Shown: piece after piece, positions 32,820 through 43,443 of the stretch | How the letters are laid out: each line of letters opens with the position of its first letter | Numbering within the stretch: position 1 is the first letter of the stretch | From: Robbsia betulipollinis | GTDB taxonomy: Bacteria; Pseudomonadota; Gammaproteobacteria; Burkholderiales; Burkholderiaceae | Assembly: GCF_026624755.1 (NCBI RefSeq) | Contig: NZ_JAPMXC010000001.1 | Location: 965,677-1,029,676 of the forward strand | DNA: 64,000 nt | Direction: 5' to 3' | Program-made: the position numbers and the translations under genes | Notes under the pieces: generated by a model | Told to the model about the DNA's origin: nothing | Seen by the model: only the letters and a program-made list of their open reading frames with translations | Databases searched by the model: none

Positions 32820-33887
32820 TTACTTTCGCTGCGCGTAGTCCTGCCACAGCACCATGAGGATCGTCATCAGGGCCGGTCCGACGAACAGGCCCAGCAGGCC
32901 CAAGGTCCCGAAACCGCCGAGGATGCCGAAGAGCACCAGTAGAAAAGGCAGCCGCGACGAGCCGCCGATCAGCATCGGCCGGATGAAATGCTCGGCGACG
33001 AAAACGATCACCACACCCACCACGAGCAGCACGATCGCCGCGACCGTGGAGCCCTGCGCGAGCAGATAGAGCGCGGCGAGGATGAAGATCACCGGCGCGC
33101 AGAACGGCAGCATCGCCGCGACCGCGCTCAGTGCCGCGAGCAGCACCGCATGCGGCACGCCCGTGAAGAAGTACGCCACGCCGAGCAGCACGCCTTCGCC
33201 CAATCCGACCAGCACCAGGCCGCTCACCGTGCCGCGCACCGAGATCGCCATCCGGGTGGCGAGGCTCGCGCCATCGTCGCCGAAGGCGCGTCGCGCCGCG
33301 CGCAGCAATTGCACGCGCAAAGTCGGGCCGGCGGAGAAGACGAAGAACATCACCATCAGCATGAAGCCGAACGTCACCAGCGCATGCACCAGTTGCTTGC
33401 CGAAATGGCTGCCGTACATCAACAGCGAGCCGCGTGGCAGGCGCCCGAGCAAGGCCCCTCCCGAATGCGGATCGGCAAGATTGGCGCGCCACCAGGCGGT
33501 GACCTGCTGCGAGCCGAAGGGCAACTTCGCCAGCCAGTCGGGCGGCGGCAGGCCGTCACGCTCGATGGACTGCATCTGTCCATAAAAATTGTGGATCTCG
33601 CCGCTCAGATTCGCCACGCCGAAAACCAGCGGCACCACGAACACGATGGCCACCAACACCACCAGGACCGCGGCAACCAGCCGTGGCCGGCTCTGCAGCA
33701 CCGGCCAGCGCCCAATGCGTTCGAACAGGGGCCAGAGCGCGATCGACAGCACGCCGGCCCACAAAACGGCCGGCACGAATTCATGCACAACCCATATCGC
33801 GAGCACGGTCAACGCTGCATAAAGCACGCTGAGCGCGGTATGCTGCCGGTGGACGGCCTCGGTGTGCGGCATGTCCGCGTCGCTCAT
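32820..33887 (-). CDS. AI-2E family membrane transporter
   Basis: A 355-residue inner-membrane protein of the AI-2E (TqsA/YhhT/PerM-like) family, with about eight hydrophobic segments and the conserved C-terminal GLLGLFVGPALM-type ending. The large polar loop around residues 90-150 is typical. The start MSDADMPH has GGAGG four bases before it. Family members export small molecules or act as Na+/H+ antiporters; the substrate is unknown here. Confidence 0.85.
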   Translation of the reverse strand: MSDADMPHTEAVHRQHTALSVLYAALTVLAIWVVHEFVPAVLWAGVLSIALWPLFERIGRWPVLQSRPRLVAAVLVVLVAIVFVVPLVFGVANLSGEIHNFYGQMQSIERDGLPPPDWLAKLPFGSQQVTAWWRANLADPHSGGALLGRLPRGSLLMYGSHFGKQLVHALVTFGFMLMVMFFVFSAGPTLRVQLLRAARRAFGDDGASLATRMAISVRGTVSGLVLVGLGEGVLLGVAYFFTGVPHAVLLAALSAVAAMLPFCAPVIFILAALYLLAQGSTVAAIVLLVVGVVIVFVAEHFIRPMLIGGSSRLPFLLVLFGILGGFGTLGLLGLFVGPALMTILMVLWQDYAQRK

Positions 33888-33984
33888 ACGGCCTCCGGCG
33901 CACGGCATGGGATTGTGCGCAAGGGCATGCCGGCGACGCCGGATCGAGGCGTTTGCAGGGCAGAAATACCCCGATCCGCGATAG

Positions 33985-34089
33985 TCAAAAACAATCGTTT
34001 CATTTTATTTAATTAACTTTTAAAATGGGAGCCGGTGGCACATACTGTGTCCATCGAATCACGTTTAACTTCAACCAAACGGAAAAGAG
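33985..34089 (+). promoter_or_regulatory. ahpC promoter region with possible OxyR half-site
   Basis: An AT-rich stretch directly upstream of ahpC contains ATAG-N7-CAAT (around 33981-33996), which resembles one OxyR half-site. The expected second half-site is poorly matched, so direct OxyR control is only suggested. AAAAGAG just before the ATG is the ribosome binding site. Confidence 0.3.
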
Positions 34090-34653
34090 ATGCCGATCAT
34101 CAATTCGCAAGTCAAGCCTTTCAACGCGACCGCTTTCCATAACGGCAAGTTCGTTCCCGTCACCGAGGAAAGCCTGAAGGGCAAATGGTCCGTCGTCGCG
34201 TTCTACCCTGCCGACTTCACGTTCGTGTGCCCGACCGAACTGGAAGACCTGGCCGACCACTACGCAGAGTTCCAGAAGCTGGGCGTCGAAGTCTACGGCG
34301 TTTCGACCGACAGCCACTTCGCGCACAAGGCATGGCACGACACGTCGCCTGCCATCGGCAAGATCACCTACCCGCTGATCGGCGACCCGACGCACATCCT
34401 GTCGCGCAATTTCGACGTGCTGATCGACGAAGAAGGCATGGCCTATCGCGGTACCTTCCTGATCGACCCGGAAGGCAAGGTCAAGGTCGCCGAGATTCAC
34501 GACAACGGCATCGGCCGTGACGCCAGCGAACTGATGCGCAAGGTCAAGGCCGCGCTGTACGTCGCCGCCCACCCGGGCGAAGTCTGCCCGGCGAAGTGGA
34601 AGGAAGGCGAAGCCACGCTGACGCCGTCCCTCGACCTGATCGGCAAGATCTGA
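34090..34653 (+). CDS. ahpC: Alkyl hydroperoxide reductase subunit C
   Basis: Typical 2-Cys peroxiredoxin that reduces H2O2 and organic peroxides. The peroxidatic Cys47 is in FVCPTE and the resolving Cys166 in [10 protein letters not shown]. At 187 residues it is full length. The partner reductase gene ahpF follows 200 bases downstream. Confidence 0.97.
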   Translation: MPIINSQVKPFNATAFHNGKFVPVTEESLKGKWSVVAFYPADFTFVCPTELEDLADHYAEFQKLGVEVYGVSTDSHFAHKAWHDTSPAIGKITYPLIGDPTHILSRNFDVLIDEEGMAYRGTFLIDPEGKVKVAEIHDNGIGRDASELMRKVKAALYVAAHPGEVCPAKWKEGEATLTPSLDLIGKI

Positions 34654-34703
34654 TCGTCGCGATCCGCAACACGCAGTCTACGCGATAGTCCGGCGCAGCA
34701 GTT

Positions 34704-34722
34704 CGGCCGGACGAACCGGCCG
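34704..34722 (+). terminator. Hairpin between ahpC and ahpF
   Basis: CGGCCGG-ACGAA-CCGGCCG lies 50 bases after the ahpC stop; a further CCGGCC follows at 34731 that could compete for pairing. There is no T-run, so it is likely an attenuator or an mRNA-stabilising hairpin that makes ahpC more abundant than ahpF. Confidence 0.5.
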
Positions 34723-34854
34723 GAAAACAGCCGGCCATCGCCACCTTGGACGAACCGTCCAGGGGCCCCCCGGGCGCGCCGCCCCGCGCGTAGCGCCCGA
34801 ACGCGGCCCTCGTCCTGTGCCTCGCTTCATCATTCTCACGGAATTTCACAAGCC

Positions 34855-36450
34855 ATGCTCGACTCAAATCTCAAAAATCAGTTGAAGGGCTATCTCGAAC
34901 GGGTCACGCTGCCGATCGAGATCGTCGCATCGCTCGACGACAGCGAGAAGTCGTTCGAGCTGCAGGGGTTGCTGCGCGAAATCGCCGACCTGTCGGCTCA
35001 TATCACCGTGACGGAGCGGGCAGACGACGAGCACCGCAAGCCGTCCTTCTCGATCAACCGTCCGGGCGCCGATGTCGGCATCCGCTTCGCGGCAATCCCG
35101 ATGGGACACGAGTTCACCTCGCTGGTCCTGGCACTGCTGCAGGTCGGCGGCCACCCGATCAAGCTCGAACAGGATGTGATCGAGCAGATCCGCAATCTGG
35201 ATGGCGACTTCGCGTTCGAAACCTATATCTCGCTGTCGTGCCAGAACTGTCCGGAAGTCGTTCAGGCACTGAACGTGATGGCGCTGATCAACCCACGCAT
35301 TCGCAGCGTGACGATCGACGGCGCCCTCTTCCAGGACGAAGTCGAGAAGAAGGAAATCATGGCGGTCCCCACCGTCTACATGAATGGCGCGGTCTTCGGC
35401 CAGGGTCGCACCAGCGTCGAGGAAATCCTCTCGAAGCTCGACACAGGGGCGGTGGCCCGCAAGGCCGAGGCGCTGGCCTCGAAAGAACAGTTCGATGTCC
35501 TGGTGGTGGGCGGCGGACCGGCCGCAGCGGCCGCGGCGATCTACGCCGCGCGCAAGGGCATCCGCATCGGCGTGGTCGCCGAGCGCTTCGGCGGTCAGGT
35601 GCTGGATACTCTGGCGATCGAGAACTTCGTGTCCGTGCAGGAAACCGAGGGACCGAAATTCGCGGCGGCGCTGGAGCAGCACGTCAAGAGCTATAACGTC
35701 GACATCATGGACCTGCAGCGCGCCGAGAGTCTCGTGAAGGGCCCGAAGAACATCGAGATCAAGCTGGCGAACGGCGCCGTGCTGACCGGCAAGACCGTCA
35801 TCCTGGCGACCGGCGCGCGGTGGCGCGAGATCAACGTTCCGGGCGAGCGCGAATACCGCAACCACGGCGTGGCCTACTGCCCGCATTGCGACGGGCCCCT
35901 GTTCAAGGGCAAGCGCGTCGCGGTGATCGGCGGCGGCAACTCCGGCGTGGAAGCGGCGATCGATCTCGCGGGCATCGTCTCGGATGTCACGCTGATCGAA
36001 TACGGCACCGAGCTGCGCGCCGACGCGGTGTTGCAGAAGAAGCTGCGCAGTCTGAGCAACGTGACCATCATCATGAATGCGCAAACCAGCGAAATCACCG
36101 GCGACGGCAAGAAAGTCAATGGCCTGGCATTCAAGGAGCGCAGTTCCGGCGAGACGAAGCACATCGCGCTCGAAGGCGTCTTCGTGCAGATCGGTCTGGT
36201 GCCGAACACCGAGTGGTTGAAGGATTCGGTGGCACTGTCCAAGCATGGCGAGATCCAGGTCGACGCCAAGGGCCAGACATCCGTGCCGGGTGTGTTCGCA
36301 GCAGGCGACGTGACGACCGTGCCGTACAAGCAGATCGTGATCGCCGTGGGCGAAGGCGCGAAGGCCGCGCTGTCCGCCTTCGACCACCTGATCCGTCACT
36401 CGGACAGCGAAGAGACGGCCCCGGCCGTGAAGGAAGCGGTCGCAGCCTGA
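34855..36450 (+). CDS. ahpF: Alkyl hydroperoxide reductase subunit F
   Basis: NADH-dependent flavoprotein that reduces AhpC. It has the N-terminal thioredoxin-fold domain with the CQNC redox pair (Cys129, Cys132), the FAD-binding [12 protein letters not shown] segment around 215, the CPHC pair near 345 and the NADH-binding [10 protein letters not shown] segment. Length 531 residues. It ends at a strong intrinsic terminator. Confidence 0.97.
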   Translation: MLDSNLKNQLKGYLERVTLPIEIVASLDDSEKSFELQGLLREIADLSAHITVTERADDEHRKPSFSINRPGADVGIRFAAIPMGHEFTSLVLALLQVGGHPIKLEQDVIEQIRNLDGDFAFETYISLSCQNCPEVVQALNVMALINPRIRSVTIDGALFQDEVEKKEIMAVPTVYMNGAVFGQGRTSVEEILSKLDTGAVARKAEALASKEQFDVLVVGGGPAAAAAAIYAARKGIRIGVVAERFGGQVLDTLAIENFVSVQETEGPKFAAALEQHVKSYNVDIMDLQRAESLVKGPKNIEIKLANGAVLTGKTVILATGARWREINVPGEREYRNHGVAYCPHCDGPLFKGKRVAVIGGGNSGVEAAIDLAGIVSDVTLIEYGTELRADAVLQKKLRSLSNVTIIMNAQTSEITGDGKKVNGLAFKERSSGETKHIALEGVFVQIGLVPNTEWLKDSVALSKHGEIQVDAKGQTSVPGVFAAGDVTTVPYKQIVIAVGEGAKAALSAFDHLIRHSDSEETAPAVKEAVAA

Positions 36451-36498
36451 TCGCCGAAGCCGCGACACCCCGCCATCCGGGGGGGTAGCGCAGCCGTG

Positions 36499-36535
36499 AA
36501 AAAGCCGGTCTTCCTGCGAAGGCCGGCTTTTTTTT
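36499..36535 (+). terminator. Intrinsic terminator after ahpF
   Basis: AAAAAGCCGG-(TCTTCCTGCGAAGG)-CCGGCTTTTTTTT: a GC-rich stem with an extended inner stem and a run of eight T, 50 bases after the ahpF stop. Confidence 0.93.
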
Positions 36536-36624
36536 GGGCATGTGGCGCACTTGACGGGGGCCGAGATTTCTTCATCCTATAGGAATCATCCTATTCACTT
36601 AATAGGTTTGCCATCCTATGTTTG

Positions 36625-36948
36625 ATGAATCAAATTAACCAAATCACAGCGCGAGCCACTACGCGAGCCACCGCGCAAGTCCCATCGCGAGCCCCAGCGA
36701 CCTTCGCGATGGTCGGGTCCGGCCTTTCCGCCACGTTGAAATCCATCATGCGACAGACCTCACTTGACACGGCGATTGCGTCCCTGAACCTGTTGAGCTG
36801 CCTGCGCCGGCAACCCGAGCGCCAGCAGTTGTTCCTCGAACACAAGGCCCGCGCCATCGCCGACGTCGTCACCCTGGCGTTCGACGAATCCGACGCCGAA
36901 CGCCAGGAAGCGTTGTTCTCTCTGGTCCGCGTGATCGACCTGATCTGA
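36625..36948 (+). CDS. Small conserved-looking hypothetical protein
   Basis: A 107-codon ORF. The N-terminal 40 residues are Thr/Ala/Arg-rich; from an internal Met at 36748 the protein reads as a compact helical domain of 66 residues (RQTSLDTAIASLNLLSCL and a later FDESDAERQEALFSLVRVIDLI). The true start may be that internal Met. Upstream, CCTATAGG and three ATCCTA-like repeats lie in an AT-rich promoter region. Function unknown. Confidence 0.5.
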   Translation: MNQINQITARATTRATAQVPSRAPATFAMVGSGLSATLKSIMRQTSLDTAIASLNLLSCLRRQPERQQLFLEHKARAIADVVTLAFDESDAERQEALFSLVRVIDLI

Positions 36949-36965
36949 CGCGTCCCGGCACCGGC

Positions 36966-38102
36966 CTAGAAGCGGTGACGAATACCCACGGTCGCCGCAA
37001 CCTGGCTGTTCGTCGAGGACGCGGTCAAACCGTTGATGCTCGCCGTCAGGCCCGAGTCGCCGGTGCCGCTGACGTGCTGGTAGATCCCTTCCATATAGAC
37101 GTCGGTACGCTTGGACAGCGCGTACGCGGTCTGCACGCCCACCTGGTTGTACTTCGGATCCACGCCGTCGAGATGCGCATCGGTGAAGGTATAAGCCGCC
37201 GACAATGACCAGGCGGGTGTCAGGTTATAGCGTACGTTGGCTTCGTAGTTCGTGAACCGCGCGCTGCCGTTGCTCAGCGTCAGGCCATTGGTCGTGCCCG
37301 AGGACGAGGCACTGATGCCGGTCGCGCCGTCCAGATGCGTCTGGGTATAGACAAATCCCACCACCGCCGGACCGAATGCGTAATTGATCGCGCCGCCGAA
37401 GGTGCGCTGACGTGCCGCCGTGAAGGTCGCGTCGGACGACACCGCGCCGGTCGAATTGAGCGTCGTGCCCGAGTTGTTCAACTGCAGGTAGCCACCGGCA
37501 ACGTTGAAGCCGCCGAAAGTGTACGATGCGCCCGCGCTGTAGGCCCGATTCGTCGCAAAGCCGTCCGCGTCGTTCGAGAACCCGTACAGGCCGCCGAATT
37601 TGAAGCCGTTGTAATCGACACTCTGGTACTTGACGGAGTTGCTGATCCGGAAAGAATTGTCCAGATTGTCGTTGTCGAACGGGTGCGCGAAGTAGGTTCC
37701 GCCCGAACCGGTTCCCGTGAGCGACATCGGGCCCATGTAGTCGACGACGGAGTCATATTGCCGGCCCAGGGTGACCGTACCCGCCTGGGTGCTCGACAGG
37801 CCGACATAGGCCTGACGACCGAACTCACGGCTGTTCTGGCCCATGGTGCCATTGGCGATGCTGAAACCATTTTCCAAAACAAAGATGGCCTTGAGGCCGT
37901 TGCCCAGGTCCTCCGACCCGCGCAGGCCCCAGCGGCTGCCATTGACGGCGCCGCTCGTCATCGCGAAGTTCTTGCTGCCCGCCGAATTGTTCGTGTAGGT
38001 CACGCCCGCATCGATCAAGCCGTACAGGGTCACGCTGCTTTGCGCGTGCGCGGCGCCGGCCATCGTACCGAGCACACCCAGGGCCAATAGGGACTTCTTC
38101 AT
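36966..38102 (-). CDS. Gram-negative trimeric porin
   Basis: A 378-residue outer-membrane porin of the beta-proteobacterial 16-strand type. The signal peptide MKKSLLALGVLGTMAGAAHA is cleaved before QSSVTLYG; the mature N-terminus, the GSRWGLRGSEDLG motif and the C-terminal phenylalanine (GIRHRF) are characteristic. It probably forms a general or anion-selective pore. Start at 38102 chosen by the signal peptide. Confidence 0.95.
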   Translation of the reverse strand: MKKSLLALGVLGTMAGAAHAQSSVTLYGLIDAGVTYTNNSAGSKNFAMTSGAVNGSRWGLRGSEDLGNGLKAIFVLENGFSIANGTMGQNSREFGRQAYVGLSSTQAGTVTLGRQYDSVVDYMGPMSLTGTGSGGTYFAHPFDNDNLDNSFRISNSVKYQSVDYNGFKFGGLYGFSNDADGFATNRAYSAGASYTFGGFNVAGGYLQLNNSGTTLNSTGAVSSDATFTAARQRTFGGAINYAFGPAVVGFVYTQTHLDGATGISASSSGTTNGLTLSNGSARFTNYEANVRYNLTPAWSLSAAYTFTDAHLDGVDPKYNQVGVQTAYALSKRTDVYMEGIYQHVSGTGDSGLTASINGLTASSTNSQVAATVGIRHRF

Positions 38103-38552
38103 GCCATTTCTCCAGAAATACAGGGTTTCGAACGGAGCCATTACACCGTGCCGGGCCACGCGTGACGAGAGGGCCGGGATCGGCAATCGATTACCAATCG
38201 TTCGCAGCTTGCAGCCGTGTAACGCAGACCCGGACAACCCCCTGCGAAATGGGGTGCGACGCGCATCGTCGTCATGCACCGTTACGCACTGTCATATTGC
38301 GGAAGACGCGCAAGTTCGTGAAAGTGACGAAAAACCAACGTTTCTATGCGTGACGTCATGTCCTGTGGATCGCCTTTGCCCGGCATCGCAACGCAGAAAA
38401 CACGTGGCGATCCCGCGCGCCGGACAAAAGGCGGCGCGCAGACCGTGGGAAATGACCGAGAAATACCGTTTTGATCCCCGGATGGTTTTTTTCTCGAATC
38501 GTTACAGTCACGTTGCGTAACCCCACGCAGCACTCCCCAAGAGGACCGTAAC
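38103..38552. other. Divergent intergenic region, porin and beta-barrel genes
   Basis: 450 bases with no supported gene. It must contain the porin promoter (minus) and the promoter of the gene at 38553 (plus). The part from 38281 to 38520 is rather AT-rich with runs of A and T. Long upstream leaders are common for porins, but I see no clear small-RNA gene. Confidence 0.4.
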
Positions 38553-39212
38553 GTGAATTACCTGAAAGGAATCGCGCTCGGCGCGATGACCGCCGCGATC
38601 GTCAGCGCTGCCCCCGCGATGGCGCAGGAAGTGTTTGTGCAAGGCGGCACGCAAGGCGGCGGCATCGGCGCGGCGCTGGGTCTGACCAGTTGGGCGGGCC
38701 TGCATACCGATATCGACGGTTTCAACGTGACCCACGACTTCCATGCGGGCGACAACGAGTTCCACGGCACGATGCACGTACGGCACGCGGGCCTGTATCT
38801 GGACCTGTTCCCGTTCGCCGGCAGCGGTTTTCGGGTCACCACCGGCGCGCTGTTCAACCGCGACCGCCTCGAAAGCGACGCGGTGCCCGAGAACGGCTAC
38901 TACTCGCTCGACGGCACGCGTTTCCCGGCAGCCTTGCTGGCCGGCCAGACGGTGTCGATGCAGGCGCGCTTTCCCACGGTCATGCCCTATCTGGGTCTGG
39001 GCTTCGGTCACAAGCCGGTCAGCAAGGGTCTGGGCTTCGTCGCCGACATCGGCGTCGCCTACGGCCGGCCGCGGGTGAGCTTCTCCGGACCCGAAGCGCT
39101 CGCGGTGCTGGGCGGCTCGGCCGTGGTGGACGAAGAGAACAAGATTCGCGACACGATCCAGCACTATCGCCTCTACCCGGTGGTACAGATCGGCATCAGC
39201 TATCGTTTTTGA
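38553..39212 (+). CDS. Outer-membrane beta-barrel family protein
   Basis: A 219-residue protein with GTG start and AGAGGA binding site. The signal peptide ends at AMAQE (about residue 24). The mature part has alternating strands, GGGIGAALGL at the start and a C-terminal aromatic residue (QIGISYRF), fitting a small eight-stranded outer-membrane barrel. No specific function is recognisable. Confidence 0.75.
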   Translation: MNYLKGIALGAMTAAIVSAAPAMAQEVFVQGGTQGGGIGAALGLTSWAGLHTDIDGFNVTHDFHAGDNEFHGTMHVRHAGLYLDLFPFAGSGFRVTTGALFNRDRLESDAVPENGYYSLDGTRFPAALLAGQTVSMQARFPTVMPYLGLGFGHKPVSKGLGFVADIGVAYGRPRVSFSGPEALAVLGGSAVVDEENKIRDTIQHYRLYPVVQIGISYRF

Positions 39213-39310
39213 CGGTGTGATTCCGCATCAGGTTGATGCTCAAGTTCGGGATCGATCTGCCGCTATAGAGGAACCGTAAAATACGGTAGACATCAAGAGG
39301 AATCACTCGC

Positions 39311-40873
39311 ATGTTCTTTCAATCGACACTCGCGTCCAGGATCGCAACCGGATTCGCCACGCTCCTGCTTTCGCTGGTGGTGCTGACGGGGGTCGGCATC
39401 GTTCAGGTCAACAAGATCAACAACAGTCTGATCACGATCAACGACGTCAATGGCGTGAAAGAACGTTACGCGATCAATTTCCGCGGCAGCGTGCACGATC
39501 GCGCGATCGCCGTGCGCGACATCCTGCTCGTGCCGGCGAGCGAGTTGCCCACGGTGGTCGACCACATCGCGCAACTCGAAGCGGTCTACCAGCAATCCGC
39601 AGAGCCGATGGATCGGCTGTTCGCCGCGGGCACGGGCGTCTCCCCGGCCGAGCAGGAACAGTTGCAGAAGATCAAGGCGGCCGAAGCGCGGACCATGCCG
39701 CTGGTGCATCAGGCGATCGCCATGCAACAGCGCGGCGAGACCCCGGCAGCCATCGCGCTCGTGCTCGCGCAGGCACGCCCCGCCTTCATCGAATGGCTCG
39801 CCTCGATCAACGGCTTCATCGACATGGAGGAAGGGCTGAACAGCACGCAGACCGCGGCGGCGCGCAGTGTCGGCGTGAACTTCCAGTATCTGATGGTTGG
39901 CCTGAGCATCGCCGCCATCCTGCTCGGTTCGGTCATTGCCTGGCGCATCACGCGTCATATCACGCTCGCGCTGGGCGGCGAGCCGCAGGACGTGAAGCGG
40001 ATCACGACGGCGATCGGCGACGGCAATCTGGCGCTGCCCCTGAACCTGCGTACCGGCGACACCGACAGTATCCTCGCCTCGCTCGGCCGGATGCAGACTG
40101 CGCTGCGTACCGTGGTCGACGATGTGCGTGAACATGCGGACGGCGTCTCCACCGCCAGCGGTCAGATCGCCCAGGGCAGCGCCGACCTGGCAAAGCGTAC
40201 CGAGGAACAGGCTTCGTCGCTGCAACAGACCGCCGCGTCGATGGAACAGGTCGCGATCACCGTGCGCAATACCGCCGACAGCGCGCAACAGGCTCGCACG
40301 CTGGCGACCACCACCGCGACCGAGGTCGAGCGCGGCAGCACGATGGTGCAGGGCATCGTACGTACCATGGCGGGCATCACCGCGGAGTCCAACAAGATCG
40401 CCGACATCACCTCGGTGATCGAGGGCATCGCCTTCCAGACGAACATTCTCGCCCTGAACGCCGCGGTCGAAGCCGCCCGCGCCGGCGAGCAGGGTCGGGG
40501 ATTCGCGGTGGTGGCCACGGAAGTGCGCTCGCTCGCGCAACGCTCCTCCAGCGCCGCGAAGGAGATCAAGGGATTGATCGGTGCCTCGGTCGAGCGCGTG
40601 CACACCGGTGCCACCGAAATTCACGGCGCGGCGGAAGCCATGGCGCAAATCCTCAGTTCGGTGCGGCGCGTGAACGACATCGTCAACGATATCGCGCATG
40701 CCTCGGCCGAACAGGCGAGCGGCGTCGACGGCGTCGGCCGGTCGGTATCGCATATGGACGAAAGCACGCAGCAGAATGCCGCGCTGGTCGAGCAGACGAC
40801 GGCGGCGGCGCAATCGCTGGACGAACAGTCCCGGCAACTGCGCACCGCAGTGGGCGTGTTCCGCACACGCTGA
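39311..40873 (+). CDS. Methyl-accepting chemotaxis protein
   Basis: A 520-residue chemoreceptor. First transmembrane helix at about residues 12-33, periplasmic four-helix-bundle sensor (34-190), second transmembrane helix (about 192-212), then HAMP and signalling domains. The conserved hairpin tip [32 protein letters not shown] segment is intact. The C-terminus lacks the NWETF-type CheR/CheB tether. The ligand is unknown. Confidence 0.95.
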   Translation: MFFQSTLASRIATGFATLLLSLVVLTGVGIVQVNKINNSLITINDVNGVKERYAINFRGSVHDRAIAVRDILLVPASELPTVVDHIAQLEAVYQQSAEPMDRLFAAGTGVSPAEQEQLQKIKAAEARTMPLVHQAIAMQQRGETPAAIALVLAQARPAFIEWLASINGFIDMEEGLNSTQTAAARSVGVNFQYLMVGLSIAAILLGSVIAWRITRHITLALGGEPQDVKRITTAIGDGNLALPLNLRTGDTDSILASLGRMQTALRTVVDDVREHADGVSTASGQIAQGSADLAKRTEEQASSLQQTAASMEQVAITVRNTADSAQQARTLATTTATEVERGSTMVQGIVRTMAGITAESNKIADITSVIEGIAFQTNILALNAAVEAARAGEQGRGFAVVATEVRSLAQRSSSAAKEIKGLIGASVERVHTGATEIHGAAEAMAQILSSVRRVNDIVNDIAHASAEQASGVDGVGRSVSHMDESTQQNAALVEQTTAAAQSLDEQSRQLRTAVGVFRTR

Positions 40874-40883
40874 ACGTCGCGCG

Positions 40884-41315
40884 CTATTTCGCCAGGGCGT
40901 CCTCGTGCATCTTCTGCGCGACCGCCCTGTAGTCGTAGGTCGGATAGAACTCGGTGCGATAGCCGCCCCATGCGGTCGTTTCGATCGCGCGGTTGACCTC
41001 GCGCAATTTCTCCGCGGGGACCCGCAACGTCACCACCTGCCCGATGCCCATCATCACGTACCACGACACGACCTGTACGCCGGGGGGCGGGAACGTCTTG
41101 AAATAGCCCTGCTCGGCGAGCTGCTGGTTGATCCTGGGTAGCGGCCTGGATTCGTCGTGCCGCAGGAAGATGGTCAGCAGGAAGGTACCGTCGCCTACCG
41201 GCACGGGCGGCGACGCACCGGTCGCGGCCGGGCTGCCTTGCGCCAGCGCGGACAGCGGCAAGCCCACCGCCAGGGCGAGCAAAACGCCCGCGAGCCAACT
41301 CGTTTTCTTCGACAT
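40884..41315 (-). CDS. Small secreted protein of unknown function
   Basis: A 143-residue precursor with a signal peptide (MSKKTSWLAGVLLALAVGLP, cleaved after ALA about residue 25). The mature part looks like a ferredoxin-like alpha/beta domain, GTFLLTIFLRHDESR and VVTLRVPAEKLREVNRAIE, similar in style to small YciI/stress-responsive folds but exported. AAGGA lies seven bases before the start. Convergent with the chemoreceptor gene, ten bases apart. Confidence 0.75.
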   Translation of the reverse strand: MSKKTSWLAGVLLALAVGLPLSALAQGSPAATGASPPVPVGDGTFLLTIFLRHDESRPLPRINQQLAEQGYFKTFPPPGVQVVSWYVMMGIGQVVTLRVPAEKLREVNRAIETTAWGGYRTEFYPTYDYRAVAQKMHEDALAK

Positions 41316-41661
41316 GGGTAGATCCTTCGGTGGCGGGGAAAAGGTCGCGCCGCGCTGCCGCCTGCCGCGCGGGGAATGTACCTTCCCATGATCGTTCAAA
41401 ACGCCCGCGCCGGCTGACACCCCGATCTCGCGATTCGATCCCGCATGCCGCTGAACCCCCGCCATCGCTTCGACGCTGCTTCAACGCCGTATGACGCCTT
41501 GCGTGCGCCCTGCGATATCCATGACGTATGCGACATGGGTTTCGTATGTATTGTACTTTCCGCGTAACAATTCGTAATCTGGGAGCGCACCATTCCATAA
41601 CATGAATAAACGGGGACACGGGCGCCGCAGGCGGCCGGGTCACTCCAAGGAAGGAGACACG
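41316..41661. other. Divergent intergenic region before the tannase-like gene
   Basis: 346 bases without a supported gene. It holds the promoters of the two flanking genes. The stretch 41520-41600 is AT-richer and includes GTATGTATTGTACTTTCC, a possible promoter for the tannase-like gene. Confidence 0.35.
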
Positions 41662-43341
41662 ATGAGAATCCACCCGATCCCGGTCCTGATCGCCGGAACG
41701 CTGGGCCTGGCCGCGTGCGGCGGCGGCAGCACCACACCCTCCGAACTCGCCGCCGCCGCGGCCCTGGTCAAAGCCAGCTCGCAGGCCAAAACGCCCACCG
41801 CCGCCTGCTCGGCCCTGCTCGGCGCGCGCCTGCCGGCGGCGGCGATCGGCGAGCCGACGACCGGGGCGGTCGTCACGGCCGCCACGCTGGTCGAGGGTGG
41901 CGCCGAGTACTGCCGCATCAATGGCACGATCGCACCGGTCGATCCCACCGCGGAGAACATCACCTTTCAGGTCAATCTGCCGACCCACTGGAACCACCGG
42001 GCGCTGCAATACGGCGGCGGCGGCTTCGACGGCACCCTGATCACCGGCGTCGCGGCGCTCGACATGGCACCCACCGGCTCTGCCACGCCGCTCGAACGGG
42101 GCTATGTCACGTTCGGCGACGACTCGGGCCATCAGAGTTCGAGCATCACCAACGGCACCTTCGCGCAGAACGACGAACAGCTTGCGAACTATGGCGGCCT
42201 GGATCTGAAGAAAACTCACGATGTGGCCCGCGCCCTGATCTTCGCGCGCTACGCGACGCAGCCCACCCATACCTATTTCTTCGGCAGCTCGACCGGCGGC
42301 CGCGACGGCCTGAGCGCGATCCAGCGCTGGCCCCTGGACTACGACGGCATCGTCGTCAACCGGCCGGCCCTGGCCTATACCGGCCTGCGGCTGAGCAATG
42401 TGCGCCTGGGCCGCGCGCTCTATCTGAACAATGGCGTGGGCTGGCTCGACGTGGCGAAGACCGTGCTGCTGGAAAACGCCGTGATGGCCCGCTGCGACGC
42501 GCTCGACGGCGCGACCGACGGCCTGATCGCCGATGTCCCGGCCTGCAAGGCCCAATCCGCTGCGATCCTGGCGTCGCTGCGCTGCGCCGGTGGCGTGGAC
42601 GCCGGCGACACCTGCCTGTCCGACGCGCAGATCGCCACGGTGGACACGATCGCCGCGCCCCTGGTCCTGCCCTATCCGCTCGCCAATGGCGTGACCGTCT
42701 ACCCCGGCTACAACCTGCTCGCCGGATCGGTCTTCGCCGGACCCTACACCACGCGCGATCTCGGCACCCGCGCGCAACCGGCGAATCCCGCGACCAAGGC
42801 CGACGCGAACCAATGGGTGACGGGCGATCAATGGGTCAAGTATTTCCTGACCCGCGACGCGACGATCGATTCGCTGTCGATCGACCCCGTCAGCCCCGGC
42901 ACCTATCAATCCCGCGTGCAATTGCTGTCCGCGCTGACCGATGCCACCAATCCGGATCTCGCGATCTTCCAGGCCCGGGGCGGCAAGATCATCATGACGC
43001 ACGGCCTCGCCGATGAAATCGTCAGCACCGATTCGAGCGCCGCGTATTACGACACCCTGGTCACCCGCTTCGGGAAAACACGCGTCAACGGCTTCGTGCG
43101 TTACTTCCAGTTGCCGGGCGTCGGCCATGGCACCGGCCCGTTCGACCCGGCGATCGACTCGCTGCCCGCGCTGGAGGCGTGGGTGGAGCGCGGCGTCACG
43201 CCGGATGCGCTCACGATGAGCGATCTGAACACGGCAACGCTCGGCCGTACCCGGCCGCTGTGCCGTTATCCGTCGTGGGTCCGCTACGCGGGCGGCGACG
43301 TCAATGCCGCGAGCAGCTTCGTGTGCAGTCCGGCGGCGTGA
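41662..43341 (+). CDS. Tannase/feruloyl esterase family lipoprotein
   Basis: A 559-residue alpha/beta-hydrolase of the tannase/feruloyl esterase family, probably anchored to the outer membrane: signal peptide with lipobox LAAC, Cys19. The nucleophile is Ser210 in FFGSSTGGRDGL; the acid lies near GLADEIVS and the histidine in PGVGHGTGP. Canonical members have Cys just before the Ser and just after the His (CS-D-HC disulfide); here these are Ser209 and Gly, so both are lost together. GGAAGGAG is the binding site for the chosen start. The probable role is cleavage of plant phenolic esters. Confidence 0.85.
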   Translation: MRIHPIPVLIAGTLGLAACGGGSTTPSELAAAAALVKASSQAKTPTAACSALLGARLPAAAIGEPTTGAVVTAATLVEGGAEYCRINGTIAPVDPTAENITFQVNLPTHWNHRALQYGGGGFDGTLITGVAALDMAPTGSATPLERGYVTFGDDSGHQSSSITNGTFAQNDEQLANYGGLDLKKTHDVARALIFARYATQPTHTYFFGSSTGGRDGLSAIQRWPLDYDGIVVNRPALAYTGLRLSNVRLGRALYLNNGVGWLDVAKTVLLENAVMARCDALDGATDGLIADVPACKAQSAAILASLRCAGGVDAGDTCLSDAQIATVDTIAAPLVLPYPLANGVTVYPGYNLLAGSVFAGPYTTRDLGTRAQPANPATKADANQWVTGDQWVKYFLTRDATIDSLSIDPVSPGTYQSRVQLLSALTDATNPDLAIFQARGGKIIMTHGLADEIVSTDSSAAYYDTLVTRFGKTRVNGFVRYFQLPGVGHGTGPFDPAIDSLPALEAWVERGVTPDALTMSDLNTATLGRTRPLCRYPSWVRYAGGDVNAASSFVCSPAA

Positions 43342-43443
43342 CATCCGCACCGGAAACAGCCGGAAAACGCCTTTTGTTCAGGCTTTTGCCATCCCGAGGA
43401 TATGACACCATGCAGAGATCCAATTTGAGAAGCGGAGCCTGGC

